Shown: one piece after another, positions 12,181 to 22,040 of the stretch
Position numbering within the stretch: the stretch's first letter is position 1
How the letters are laid out: each line of letters starts with the position of its first letter
From: Acytostelium subglobosum LB1
Taxonomy: Eukaryota; Evosea; Eumycetozoa; Acytosteliales; Acytosteliaceae
Direction: 5' to 3'
NCBI RefSeq assembly: GCF_000787575.1
Contig: NW_012236508.1
Span: 422,443-486,442 of the forward strand
Length of the DNA: 64,000 nt
The notes under the pieces: generated by a model
The model's database searches: none
The model's input: the letters and a program-made list of their open reading frames with translations, nothing else
Told to the model about the DNA's origin: nothing
Translations under genes and position numbers: made by a program

Positions 12181-12216
12181 GTGAGGGCAAGGGCGAGGGC
12201 GAGGGCGAGGGCAAGG
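12181..12216. repeat. GGGCRA hexanucleotide repeat
   Basis: About six tandem units of GAGGGC/AAGGGC lie between two B-box/kelch copies. Regularly spaced GGG runs on the + strand could form a G-quadruplex, unusual in this AT-leaning intergenic DNA. Confidence 0.7.
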
Positions 12217-12337
12217 GTTGAAGTGCTCGATTTTATTTATTAATGATTGATGGATGATGGAATGGTTGGACGTGTGATTGGTTGAGTAATTGATAGCTGA
12301 AGCAATGATTGTTATTGACGATCAATCAAACAATCAC

Positions 12338-13960
12338 TCACTCTGGAATCAAACAAGCTGTACTCCATCCACTATCGATGATTTTGTCAGTGATTGGAGT
12401 CCATTGGTTTGATTGAATTGAGTATCTAAAATGATTGTCATCAATATATAGGGCTATGATACTGGATGTTGATCGATCGTATAAAAGAATGCCTTCGCCA
12501 TCCATTGTTCCTTCAGGAGGCTGGCTCAGATTGGTCAATTGTTTGCTGGACAATGTGTATCGAATGAACTCGACCCTGTCTTCATATGTATATTTGATAA
12601 TGTAGATGTTGTCCTGGCCATCGAAGCAACAGGGGCCAAGATTATTGTGTCCAAAGTCGACAGGCTTGACGAGCACCTTGACGGCCTGGGTCTTGACGTT
12701 GAATGAGAGTATTTGGGTTTTACGATCATCTGTACGGCCAACAACAATGACCGAGTTGTTGTGGAAATGCAACACATTGTCGATCAGTGGACTTGGAAAG
12801 CGTCCGAATCGTTCAAACTGTTGCGTTTCGATGTTGAAGCGATCCATTCGATCAAAATACGTGCGCCGATTCTTATCTAATCCTCCCGCGAGGTAAATAT
12901 ATTTGTCGCCGTCAAAGCATGTTGATATTGATCCTCGACCATCAATTCCAACAATGTCGGCATCATACCATTGTCTCTCGGCCAGTGAGTATCGATGATA
13001 TCGAGATGGTTCTTTCCATCCTCCAAACACATAGACATTGCCACGAGCGAGGACTATCGAGTTCAACACTTCATCCACTTTAGTGTTTAATGCATCCTTG
13101 ATTGTAGTACTCTTCAAAGTGTCCAATGACAACCATGAATAGTCCCGGCCATTCAGTGTCATGATGTGTCCAGCTGATGTCTTTCCAACATTTGATTTAG
13201 TGGCAGTGGGAGTGGCGATCAGTTGGAAACATGACTCAATTTGCTTCTTAATACCATCCAACTTGTTGACATTAATGTTGATTCGATGTGTCTCCACCAA
13301 CTTTGATGAATTGACATCATCATAGGGTACTTGATGCATGTGTTGAGCGTGACGAATGATCGTTGACATCAGTTCATCATCATTGATATTGAGTTGTGCC
13401 TGGTCTTCACCTGATTGATGTTGATGTGATCGTGATTTAGTGTTCAGTTTGTTGATGAACTCATCGATTGATGTGCATGTGCAAGTGATCGATTCAATCA
13501 CTACATTGATCTCATCATCATGATCATCGTTGTTGGTTGATATGTTTGAGTGATCACTTTGTTTATAGTTGATGATATGATTGATATCTTTGATCTCATT
13601 GATGATGTTGTTGATTGTTGATTGAATGTGTGACATCTGAACATTGAATGGTGTCTTGACTCTGTGTTCCTCAGCGATGATCACCTTGATCAGTTGTTCA
13701 AAGTGTGATGTAATTGATGACCGAGTACTCTCCAATGATTGATATGTTGTTGAACACAACTTCAATGTGCTCCAGAGATGATCCAACCTTGATGTACACC
13801 ACATTGATTGCTTATCATTCTCATCGATACTCTTTTTAATCCCATCGACATGATCAATCTTATGACCTTTATGTGTCACTACACTACATTCAGGACACAC
13901 CGACATAATACAATCGAAACAAATGAACTCTGTCCTCTTGTTGTGAACTTCACAATCCAT
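12338..13960 (-). CDS. B-box zinc finger and kelch-repeat protein
   Basis: A single exon encodes 540 residues from the ATG at 13960 (MDCEVHNKRTEF). The frame is open further upstream to 14020, but those codons come from the tail of the neighbouring remnant, so the internal Met, shared with all paralogs, is the likely start. A B-box (about residues 1-45: CEVH, CFDC, CPEC, HKGHKIDH) is followed by a coiled-coil and polar region with Asn/Ile-rich helices (50-230) and six or so kelch-like blades (about 260-540) with motifs such as VYVFGG, IYLAGG and FDGQDNIYII. B-box/coiled-coil/kelch architecture usually serves protein-protein contacts, and dictyostelids have many such genes with unknown partners. 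There is no RING finger, so intrinsic ubiquitin ligase activity is not expected. Confidence 0.85.
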   Translation of the reverse strand: MDCEVHNKRTEFICFDCIMSVCPECSVVTHKGHKIDHVDGIKKSIDENDKQSMWCTSRLDHLWSTLKLCSTTYQSLESTRSSITSHFEQLIKVIIAEEHRVKTPFNVQMSHIQSTINNIINEIKDINHIINYKQSDHSNISTNNDDHDDEINVVIESITCTCTSIDEFINKLNTKSRSHQHQSGEDQAQLNINDDELMSTIIRHAQHMHQVPYDDVNSSKLVETHRININVNKLDGIKKQIESCFQLIATPTATKSNVGKTSAGHIMTLNGRDYSWLSLDTLKSTTIKDALNTKVDEVLNSIVLARGNVYVFGGWKEPSRYHRYSLAERQWYDADIVGIDGRGSISTCFDGDKYIYLAGGLDKNRRTYFDRMDRFNIETQQFERFGRFPSPLIDNVLHFHNNSVIVVGRTDDRKTQILSFNVKTQAVKVLVKPVDFGHNNLGPCCFDGQDNIYIIKYTYEDRVEFIRYTLSSKQLTNLSQPPEGTMDGEGILLYDRSTSSIIALYIDDNHFRYSIQSNQWTPITDKIIDSGWSTACLIPE

Positions 13961-14016
13961 CTTTATCTCTATCTCTATCTCTATAATCCTCAAGAAGTAA
14001 AGTAATAAATAAAACT

Positions 14017-14305
14017 TCAAACAAACTGCGGACCATCCATTGTTGATGAATTTGTTCGGTCGAATAAAGGACTACAATCGACATGCATCGCTCCTGGAGG
14101 AGGGTCGCTCAGTTCGGTGAATTGTTTGTTGGACAACGAGTAGCGAGTGAACTTGTCACATCCGACCTGATCATACTGGACAATGTAGATGTTGTCATGG
14201 CCATCGAAGCAACTGGCGACAAAACTATTGCCATTGTCAGTATTGACAAGCATCTCAGTGGCCAGCGTCTGGACGTTGAATGATAGTAATTGAGTCAACT
14301 CGGAT
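14017..14305 (-). pseudogene. C-terminal remnant of a B-box/kelch gene with an internal deletion
   Basis: The minus strand encodes a kelch-like tail (LLSFNVQTLATE ... SCFDGHDNIYIVQYDQ ... FTRYSLSNKQFTELSDPP) that matches the C-termini of the neighbouring family members. After the LFDRTNSS stretch, roughly 80 bases present in paralogs are missing, and the conserved GW(S)AxC ending continues in another frame. Nothing of the B-box or coiled-coil half is left. The remnant ends only about 57 bp upstream of the start codon of the intact copy. Confidence 0.75.
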
Positions 14306-15009
14306 GACCAGTCAAGGGCAAGGATGAGACTGATATCAAAGTTTGTTGAGTAATAAATTAAATGTAGTTCGTAGACCTAATGTCAATCAATGACTTAGTC
14401 AATCATTCAATCAATCAATCTTTTACAAGTATTAACTACTGCACTAACACTCTTCATTAATTGACCATGAGTGAATGAGCTACACCAATATCATGACCCT
14501 TCCCCTATCACCACATCCACCCCGTTTCATGGGGAACTACTTATGCACCAGTGGTGCCAATACTCAAAAAACAGAGAGATATTTATCACTTTCCATGTCT
14601 ATTTCTCATTCTCACACACACACACTAACATACAGAGATACTTGCTTGCTTTGAAAGTTAGCAAAGACAAGGCAAGGCAAGTCAAGGCAAGGTCCACTCC
14701 TCCTCATGAACTCTGAATGAACTGAGGGCATACACTGACTATGTTTGATTGTAACCCAAACAATCAGATCTCTCGTCCATTTGATCATCCAACAACATCC
14801 TATCTACAACTCTATGTTTACTACTAATTTATAACTTTGAAAGAGAGAGACGACCAGTGAGTCACGAATTACTACTATCTCTATCTCTATTTGTATTCTA
14901 TATTATAATATAATATTTATTTGTAATCAATCTAACTAATCAATCAAACTAAACGATTCGATAATAATAATATACTTTAAAAGTGACGTCTTACTACGAA
15001 GCTCAATCA
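14306..15009. other. Upstream region of the CudA-like gene
   Basis: About 700 bp of AT-rich DNA, with AGGCAAGGCAAGTCAAGGCAAGG-type repeats near 14668-14692, CTATCT runs around 14875-14890 and ATA/TAT tracts just before the gene. A GTG at 14983 is in frame with the coding region but is not a normal eukaryotic start. A short upstream coding exon is possible but I could not define one. Confidence 0.5.
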
Positions 15010-16764
15010 ATGATGATGGATGATTCTGGTTTAATTAGCTTTGAGAACTATCTCAATGGTGGCAATTTGGAATCGAGTCTCATTAATGTGAAGATTGAAA
15101 GTCCTACTTCACCGACGATGGGCATGGGCGGCGGTGGCTCAAGCAATGGCGGCATCGAGGAGCTAAACACCACGCCACAGACAATGTCCTTGACATCATC
15201 GTTGAGAGACCTCCAGTTGCCATCGCTGTCGATGCCCTCGACACTCGACCTCCAGAACTCGGCCGCCGACTCGTTCCAACAGCTGGTGCAGCAATCCACC
15301 TATCCGACCACCTACACCAACCTCTACAACAATAACAACGCCACTGAGTGCGACCCCACGCCAGCGCCCGCGCCACACCCATCCTCCATCGTGCACCACC
15401 AGCTGATCAATCATCATCTTCAGCAACAGCCACTAATCCGACCGGGCGGCAACGGCACCAACACCTTGATGTACCAGCCGCTGCCCCTGCAACATCAACA
15501 ACACCAACAACATCAACAACAGTCTATTTATAATCCTGTACAGCATCAACAGCATCAGCAGCAACAGCAGTCTATTTATAATCCAGCGCAACAACATCAA
15601 CTTCAACAGCAACAACAACAACAACAGACATCAACGACTACGACTACGACAAACAACAACACAACGACTCTACCTGTATTCATTCCTTCGACGACACAAC
15701 TCCAGACCACAGGCAACAACAATAATACTCTTCACAACTATGGCCAGTCACTCCTGGCGGGCGGCACGCAGCAACAGCCACAGCAACACCAGACACAGTT
15801 CACCGATCTTTTGTCCGACGAGCAACAGGCCTCACAACCCTCATACATCGTTGGCAACCAGATCATCAAGCAATCACCCTACGCATTCATCAATCCATCC
15901 CTCCTGCCGCTCTCACAGAACCATACTCAGGTGATCGTCGGTGATGTAGATATAACCATTGAGCAACAGCCACCCTCGGACGTGAGGACGCGAACGCCAA
16001 ACGATCGTCGAACATTCAACTGTGTGATCAGGGTCGTGGGCGACTTTGCCAAGAACAACATCACCAACGTACTGGCGCAGCTGGCCTACGCCAACACATA
16101 CACCGAGCGGCCATCGCAGGACATCCTTGGCGGCAACAAGGTAGTGCCCGTGGGCAAGGATGGCAAGGCCGTCTTTGATAGCCTATCTATGACTGAGGCA
16201 TCCACCAAGCATCAAGAGAACGAGTTCTGTCTCGAGTACATCCTACTCACTGATGACAACAAACGATTCATTCTGTCTACTGGACAGCCATTCCTCAAGC
16301 GATCCAGGCCCTTCTACGCCTACTCTAATCAAAAGGTCTTGTCAAGAAGAAGTAAGTTCATTCAATCAATCAATCATTCATCATCCAATCCACTAACTCG
16401 TCAATCAATCAATCATCCAGGAAACGTAACATTGAGGACTTTGAGCTCGAACAAAGGATCATCGCTGGGCGGTGACCAGATGCACGTCGTTGGCTCACCT
16501 TTTATTCGATGCAATTCACTAAGGTGTATCTTTCATACAGCACATGGCGATATCCCCGCCAACAACATCGAGCTGTTTAGTGAGTCGGTCCTGTTCTTCA
16601 CGCTGCCGCCCTATCCTGCACCGCCCAACTTCTGTCCACCAGACGGCACCGAGTTGGCGGTCCAAGTGGTCACAACCAACGACGGCAGGAACTACAGCAA
16701 CCCACTACCCTTCACCTACATCTTTGAGAATGGAGGTGCCAAGCGTCTGAGGTCGCGATTCTAG
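15010..16764 (+). CDS. CudA-like DNA-binding transcription factor
   Basis: Exons 15010-16351 and 16421-16764 give 561 residues from the first in-frame ATG (MMMDDSGLISFENYL). The N-terminal half is low-complexity, with His/Gln, Gln, Thr and Asn runs (about 130-260). The conserved part starts near residue 310 (PNDRRTFNCVIRVVGDF) and runs to the C-terminus: AQLAYANTYTERPS, EFCLEYILLTDDNKRFILSTGQPF, FYAYSNQKVLSRRRNV (joined across the intron), VVGSPFIRCNSLRCIFHTAHGD and a final IPT-like segment ending PFTYIFENGGAKRLRSRF. This matches the CudA family, described as a nuclear protein and prestalk/prespore transcription factor with distant STAT-like DNA binding in D. discoideum. The 69-nt intron is a multiple of three without stops, so a naive translation reads through it. 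Family call is confident; which CudA paralog this is cannot be told. Confidence 0.85.
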   Translation: MMMDDSGLISFENYLNGGNLESSLINVKIESPTSPTMGMGGGGSSNGGIEELNTTPQTMSLTSSLRDLQLPSLSMPSTLDLQNSAADSFQQLVQQSTYPTTYTNLYNNNNATECDPTPAPAPHPSSIVHHQLINHHLQQQPLIRPGGNGTNTLMYQPLPLQHQQHQQHQQQSIYNPVQHQQHQQQQQSIYNPAQQHQLQQQQQQQQTSTTTTTTNNNTTTLPVFIPSTTQLQTTGNNNNTLHNYGQSLLAGGTQQQPQQHQTQFTDLLSDEQQASQPSYIVGNQIIKQSPYAFINPSLLPLSQNHTQVIVGDVDITIEQQPPSDVRTRTPNDRRTFNCVIRVVGDFAKNNITNVLAQLAYANTYTERPSQDILGGNKVVPVGKDGKAVFDSLSMTEASTKHQENEFCLEYILLTDDNKRFILSTGQPFLKRSRPFYAYSNQKVLSRRSKFIQSINHSSSNPLTRQSINHPGNVTLRTLSSNKGSSLGGDQMHVVGSPFIRCNSLRCIFHTAHGDIPANNIELFSESVLFFTLPPYPAPPNFCPPDGTELAVQVVTTNDGRNYSNPLPFTYIFENGGAKRLRSRF

Positions 16765-16836
16765 ACCAGTGTCCAGTCAATACACACATCGCTATCTTTA
16801 GATACATGATACGGAGCATTGCAATGATTGTTTGGT

Positions 16837-18045
16837 TTATTCCTTGACCTTGGTAACGACTTTGAGGTTGTCTAGACTGTATCGATTGGGTGTCGCGTGG
16901 AATGTATATTGGGCATGCAGTTGGCTGCCTATTGTGTTGCTATTGCTATTGTTGTTGTTGCCAGTCACAACAGGAGTGTACTTCTTTACATTCATTATAA
17001 AGGTCTTGTCAGTGATGGCTGTTGTGGACAATGATGATGCTCCGGCCACTGATGTCGCTGTTGCCGTTGATGATGTGGACGATGGCGTGGTTGGCCCTTG
17101 TAGTACCAACTTTGTTGGTGTCTGGATCGTTTGATTGGTATTATCAACAACATGATGATCAGACATTGCGTGATCTATGATTGTATCACTTGATTGCGCT
17201 GGTGGCACTTGTGGTTGTATTTGAAGTATGAGTGATGCCCATCTCTGAATGATATAAAAGTATCGATATCCATCATGATGCAAGCTGTCAGTGACAATGG
17301 CACGACACTTTACTGGTTGATTCCTTCTGTTGTTCAGGGTCAGTCATATGCAAAATTGGTTGATTGGCATGATGTACATACTTTTGTGTATTGATGTAGT
17401 GCAGAGTATCCTTCAAGAATGCCAAGGTACGTCCAAAGATCAACTTGGTCCTGTCAGAGTATAGGCCAAAGTAGCTGGTGATGTCATCGATCAAGATGAG
17501 ATCGGGAAGTAGATTGAGTGAGGGGAACTCCATAAAGTACTGTCTGAGGTCAGAGTCACGTTCAATATACTTTATCTTGATATGCTTTAGATATACATCG
17601 TTGTGGCTTGGCATTGATTGATTATGTCCAGTTCCAACAACATCCTTGATTGGCATTATTGGCAGTGTTTGATTGAATCTCTTCTTATCACAAATGAACA
17701 ATACAGTATATCCTTGCTTTGCATATGTATATCCATATTGAAATAGCATCGATGTCTTACATCTGTTTGATCCATCATAAAGTTAGTTAGGTCGTGGCGC
17801 ATGTCAATCTTTGATCAATGATTACAATACGATACATACGACTTTTGAGGACCTATTAGAAATGATAACTCTGATTGATATCTCAATGAGTCTAGAATGG
17901 ATGTGTCATCGATTGTGCCATAACCAAAGAATCGAAGTATGTCTACACTTGTTGTGTCTTCAAATTGATATTGATCATCTTCAAGCACTAATGAGCGAGT
18001 TGGCTCATCATCATTCATTTGTTGTTGTTGCTGCTCATCATCCAT
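16837..18045 (-). CDS. SWSAP1-like RecA-fold ATPase (homologous recombination)
   Basis: Three exons (18045-17840, 17762-17382, 17326-16837) give 358 residues. Intron 1 splits the Walker A loop; joining it gives LIGPQKSCKTSMLFQYGYTYAKQGYTV, a P-loop in which the usual third Gly is Cys. A hydrophobic strand plus LPDLILIDDITSYF (about 155-166) forms a Walker B. After the second intron the frame continues KRNQPVKCRAIVTD and FYIIQRWASLILQIQ, then a Ser/Thr/Asn-rich tail to the stop at 16837. The layout resembles SWSAP1, the RAD51-paralog-like partner of SWS1 that promotes recombination. Sequence similarity in this family is low, so another small RecA-like ATPase remains possible. It is convergent with the CudA-like gene, 72 bp between stops. 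Confidence 0.62.
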
Positions 18046-18184
18046 TATATGTATATATACTTATCTATCTATGTATAATTATTATTTGTTTACATGATTC
18101 TTTCATTCAACAGTTATCTCTTTGATTGAAGTTGGTCAGATCTGAAATTATTGGAAATCAACTAATTTCTCATTTTATTGCGAT

Positions 18185-20212
18185 TCATGAGAAGTTGACA
18201 GGGTCGCGACTGATGGACTTTATCTTGTTGGCGCACAGGTTGACAACTTGTAATGCTCCAATGTCATATCCACGATTGATTATTGATTCTAGTGTACTTA
18301 ATTGTTGATTGATTGGCATGTTGGTAAAGTGTGATGAGTTGAAGAGGAACTCAAGTGAGTGATAAGCATTTTTATCACCCAAGGATAGAAGTGATCCAAC
18401 TGTTGGTTTGTCGACAAAATATCCAAGTTCAACTCCTGGAAATCGTTGTTGAAGTAATTGTACAATATATGGTTTGTCCACCGTCAATGCTTCAGAGGAG
18501 AAATGGTACAATAAATTGTCACCGTGATCAAGTTGGAACTGCTCCAATATGTACATGTTGATGAAATGTTCAAACACTTCCGGGTTTGGATTGAGGATGG
18601 CGAAGATACAAGTTTTTGGGTTGTTTCTGATATGTACCAGGTGATCCAACATAAAGATAATGTCCTCCAATGATGTGGACAAGGCGATGAATCTGAATGC
18701 CGGATCCTTGAAATTCTTGAGCTCTGCAGGCTCAAAATATTTGAATAATATCTCCATGGTCGGCCTGCACAACTGATTGACACAACTAACCAAGGAGTAA
18801 ATGTTTCTAAATTGACTTTGTTCAAAGTGAGGTGAGGCCAGTAAGAACTGTGTCAGTCGCGCTGAGTTTGCAGCGGCCATCTTCAGCGAGACATTCGAGC
18901 TGGATGAATGGCTGATGTTGCAATTGGTCATCATCTGGCAGACCATATCGTCGGTGATGTTGCTTCCTGGAATGCCAATGGCTTCGACCATGTTGACGAT
19001 CGTTTGGTTTGTCATCTTCAAGGGGGTGGCGCGTCCTGGACGCGCAATGCACTCTGCCATTGATTTTGACAACCTTCGACAAACCTTGGCACTCAAATCT
19101 AATCCCGAGTCCATTCCATCGAGGTTTGATTGATCAAAGGCGACCGTGTCATCATTCCTTATTGCGAACTTTGGTGAGATGCGTATCCTCGTGTAGTTGG
19201 AGCCAGCTACAAAACATCCATCAAAATATTGTGCCAGTGTTGTCCTTTTGTGATCAACATGATTATCGAGTAGATATTTGATGAATGTATAGTGGCCTCG
19301 GTTGACAGCCTTCTGTACAAGTTGGTTCATCTTCCTCAAGATGAGATTCCTTGGCGGTTTGAACACGTTGAACATGTTGACATTCCCATTCTTTGCACAA
19401 AGCTTTAGACATACGACAAGCAATGAGAGGTAGTTCGCTCTAAACTCAGACTTTGATATCCCTAACCCGTTCAAGATGAATTGAACACTGTCCACGAGGT
19501 TGTACTTGACTGAATGAATGAGAGCCGAAGTCCAGAGATGAGACAGTCCAAAGAGACAGTTGAACTCCACGTGCAGCATCCTCAGCATTGGAATACTGAC
19601 GCCATGACACTTCAAGAATTTGAAGGTCCTTACAATGAGATGATCGTAAATGCCCCAATCATTAATGTTGAAATGTTGGAGTATGATACGCACAAATTGT
19701 TCGTTGCCCGTGTCCAGGGCCAATGGAAGATGTTTGATCGTGTCAGTTGATAGTCCGTGTGTCGGTGTGGCGAGGTATAGTTGTAGTATCTCGATGTTGC
19801 CATGAAGGAATATTCGTGCAATATCATCATTGTTCAATGTTGTACAATTTGGGAAGTTGTTGTAAATATGTTTGAACGCTGTAAAGTTGTTGCAGACAAC
19901 TGCCAATGATGGGCTTATTGGTGGTGTATCTCTGTCGATCTTGACTTTAGATATTATAGAATTGAATGATTCTATAAACATAGCAGTTGCATTGAATTGT
20001 AACATCTGTGATAATAAACCATCGGCATGTAGTTGGGCACCTTTGATCACCTCTGGTTTAGCGAGAGCATGAGCTTCGGCTGACATCATAATTCTTGAAT
20101 ATGATTGTTTATAAACACATAATCTTCTATGTATATCACTGATATGATCAAATATCAGTCTACACAATACTTTATTGTGGAATACTATATATATAGTACT
20201 ACTACAACTCAT
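18185..20212 (-). CDS. Dictyostelid ankyrin-like repeat protein
   Basis: A single exon encodes 675 residues from the ATG at 20212. A GTG two codons earlier is in frame but not a plausible start. The N-terminus (FHNKVLCRLIFDHISDIHRR) has the form seen at the start of many dictyostelid ankyrin proteins and is shared with the gene at 25261 (FHNVVLCRLILKQVSDIHKR). The rest is built of helical pairs like degenerate ankyrin repeats (ALDTGNEQFVRIILQH, LCAKNGNVNMFNVF, AVNRGHYTFIKYLLDNH). No catalytic motif, signal peptide or membrane segment is visible. It is probably a scaffold, with unknown partners. It ends about where its paralog at 25261 has an intron, so this copy is shorter. Confidence 0.75.
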   Translation of the reverse strand: MSCSSTIYIVFHNKVLCRLIFDHISDIHRRLCVYKQSYSRIMMSAEAHALAKPEVIKGAQLHADGLLSQMLQFNATAMFIESFNSIISKVKIDRDTPPISPSLAVVCNNFTAFKHIYNNFPNCTTLNNDDIARIFLHGNIEILQLYLATPTHGLSTDTIKHLPLALDTGNEQFVRIILQHFNINDWGIYDHLIVRTFKFLKCHGVSIPMLRMLHVEFNCLFGLSHLWTSALIHSVKYNLVDSVQFILNGLGISKSEFRANYLSLLVVCLKLCAKNGNVNMFNVFKPPRNLILRKMNQLVQKAVNRGHYTFIKYLLDNHVDHKRTTLAQYFDGCFVAGSNYTRIRISPKFAIRNDDTVAFDQSNLDGMDSGLDLSAKVCRRLSKSMAECIARPGRATPLKMTNQTIVNMVEAIGIPGSNITDDMVCQMMTNCNISHSSSSNVSLKMAAANSARLTQFLLASPHFEQSQFRNIYSLVSCVNQLCRPTMEILFKYFEPAELKNFKDPAFRFIALSTSLEDIIFMLDHLVHIRNNPKTCIFAILNPNPEVFEHFINMYILEQFQLDHGDNLLYHFSSEALTVDKPYIVQLLQQRFPGVELGYFVDKPTVGSLLSLGDKNAYHSLEFLFNSSHFTNMPINQQLSTLESIINRGYDIGALQVVNLCANKIKSISRDPVNFS

Positions 20213-20399
20213 TGTCACTACTTATTATTATTTGTTTGATTGCTTGAATTTATCTCTTTGCTAGGAGATGTTCAAAAAGTTAACCCTCATTTCCAACTTC
20301 GCAAACTTCAAGACTCAAAGTACCTCGAATACAAAGGTTCATTCTTGTTGTGCACAACCTCGAGGAAAGAGATATATAAATAGAGATACATATATAGCA

Positions 20400-21874
20400 A
20401 TGGAGACTGAAATAGTGGACTTGAAGAACCAGCTTGATAATGCTGTGAAGGAAGATGTATGACTCTTACATAAACACAAACTCACTCATTCACTCATTCA
20501 CTCTCATTCACATTGTGAATGAATGAGATGAGACAAGAACAAACATACTTTCATTCATTCACATACTGACTTGTTCATTCATGATGATATCATAACAGGA
20601 CACAGATTCAATCATTGCACTGCTGAAAGCTATATCATTGTTTGAACTTACAAAGGATTTGTTGAGGGTAGGTTGATATTAAGACACAGAGACGAATAAG
20701 AACAAGTATATTCACATCAATGAATCAATGAATCAATATAACAGACAACAATGATTGGTAAATCAGTAGGTCTACTGAGGAACAACAAGAATGAATCAGT
20801 ATCGTCAGAGTCGAGTGCATTGGTACTCAAATGGAAGAAGCAGTTGGACTTGCCATCCAAGCCAACTACTCCAACACTGTCCTCACCAGCATCACCAGTC
20901 ACATCAGCAGACCAAGCATCAAACAAGAAGCGTACATCTGCCAAGCCACCATCATCCCCATCCATTGCATCATCATCCCCAGAGCCCTCCTCACACTCCA
21001 AGTTGACTCCCTCCCTCAAGAGGAAGCTTGACGTCAATGGTATGCATGCATGACTTAACGAACATGATTGATTGATTGATCGACTAATATGTGATGTACA
21101 TACAGAGGACAACAACAACAACAACAAGTCGAGTGACAACAACAACAACAACAACAGCGGAAGTGTAAAGAAAGAACAATCATCGATACCAATCAAGAAA
21201 CAGCCAATGGCACGTCCAGTCGAATTGCCATACATGTCAGACGATATGAGATCAAAGACGATGAAGTTGCTTGCAGACTCACTTCAAGTGACAGAGCCAA
21301 CAGTGATTCACTACAACGAAGCTGCTGCCTCCATTGAGAACGAGCTGTTTGCAATCCACGAAGGCTGCACCAGCGAGTACAAGGCCAAGATCAGATCCAT
21401 CATTATGAATCTCAAGATGAACACACAATTGCGTGACTCTATCCTCAGCGACAATCTCGGAATCAACAGATTCTGCAAGATGGATGCAACGGTATGATGT
21501 CGATCGATCATACAATCAATCGATCAATCGTTCGAGACTTACTGACACTACATGTACAATCCTAGGAAATGGCAAACAAGGAACTGCAAGAGGAAAGACA
21601 AAAGATGGCAAAGTTTGCGAGATTGGCGGCAACATTGGGTGGCAACGAGGCAACTACAGATCAGTTCCAGTGTGGCAAGTGTAAACAGAGAAAGTGTACT
21701 TACTACCAGATGCAGACAAGATCAGCTGATGAGCCAATGACAACATTTGTTACCTGCGTCAATTGTAACAATAGATGGGTAAGACACACTGAGGGGCTGC
21801 CGGGCGGACATTCACATACATGAACTAACATTCATCATTCGTCGACGACTACACTCATCTAGAAATTCTGTTAA
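20400..21874 (+). CDS. tcea1: Transcription elongation factor TFIIS
   Basis: Six exons (20400-20456, 20599-20667, 20745-21039, 21106-21491, 21566-21778, 21863-21874) give 343 residues. The N-terminal LW domain spans exons 1-3 ([15 protein letters not shown], then [16 protein letters not shown], and [11 protein letters not shown]). A Ser/Pro/Asn-rich linker follows. The central Pol II-binding domain starts near [16 protein letters not shown] and includes [11 protein letters not shown]. The C-terminal zinc ribbon reads CGKC ... [14 protein letters not shown] ... [11 protein letters not shown], with the RSADEP loop whose Asp-Glu pair enters the polymerase active site. The last exon supplies only Lys-Phe-Cys and the stop but is needed to complete the fourth zinc cysteine. 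TFIIS rescues backtracked RNA polymerase II by stimulating transcript cleavage. The frame is open upstream of 20400, but this Met gives the expected N-terminus. Confidence 0.93.
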
Positions 21875-22040
21875 TAGGATATATTTATACAAGCAACCGA
21901 AGAAAAACAGATTGGACGGACGGTCGGGCGAAGGGAGTGAGGACAACACAGCTAGTGCTGTGATCAGTGGCGTTTACACCAAACACAATGTATCAAGTTG
22001 ACAACAATGATGTCATTCAATCATTCATTCATTCGTTCAT

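Noticed and set aside
15433-15624. Leu/Met-rich minus-strand frame opposite the CudA-like gene
   Set aside because: It is the antisense of CAA/CAG (Gln) repeats in the real coding sequence; the hydrophobic look is an artefact.
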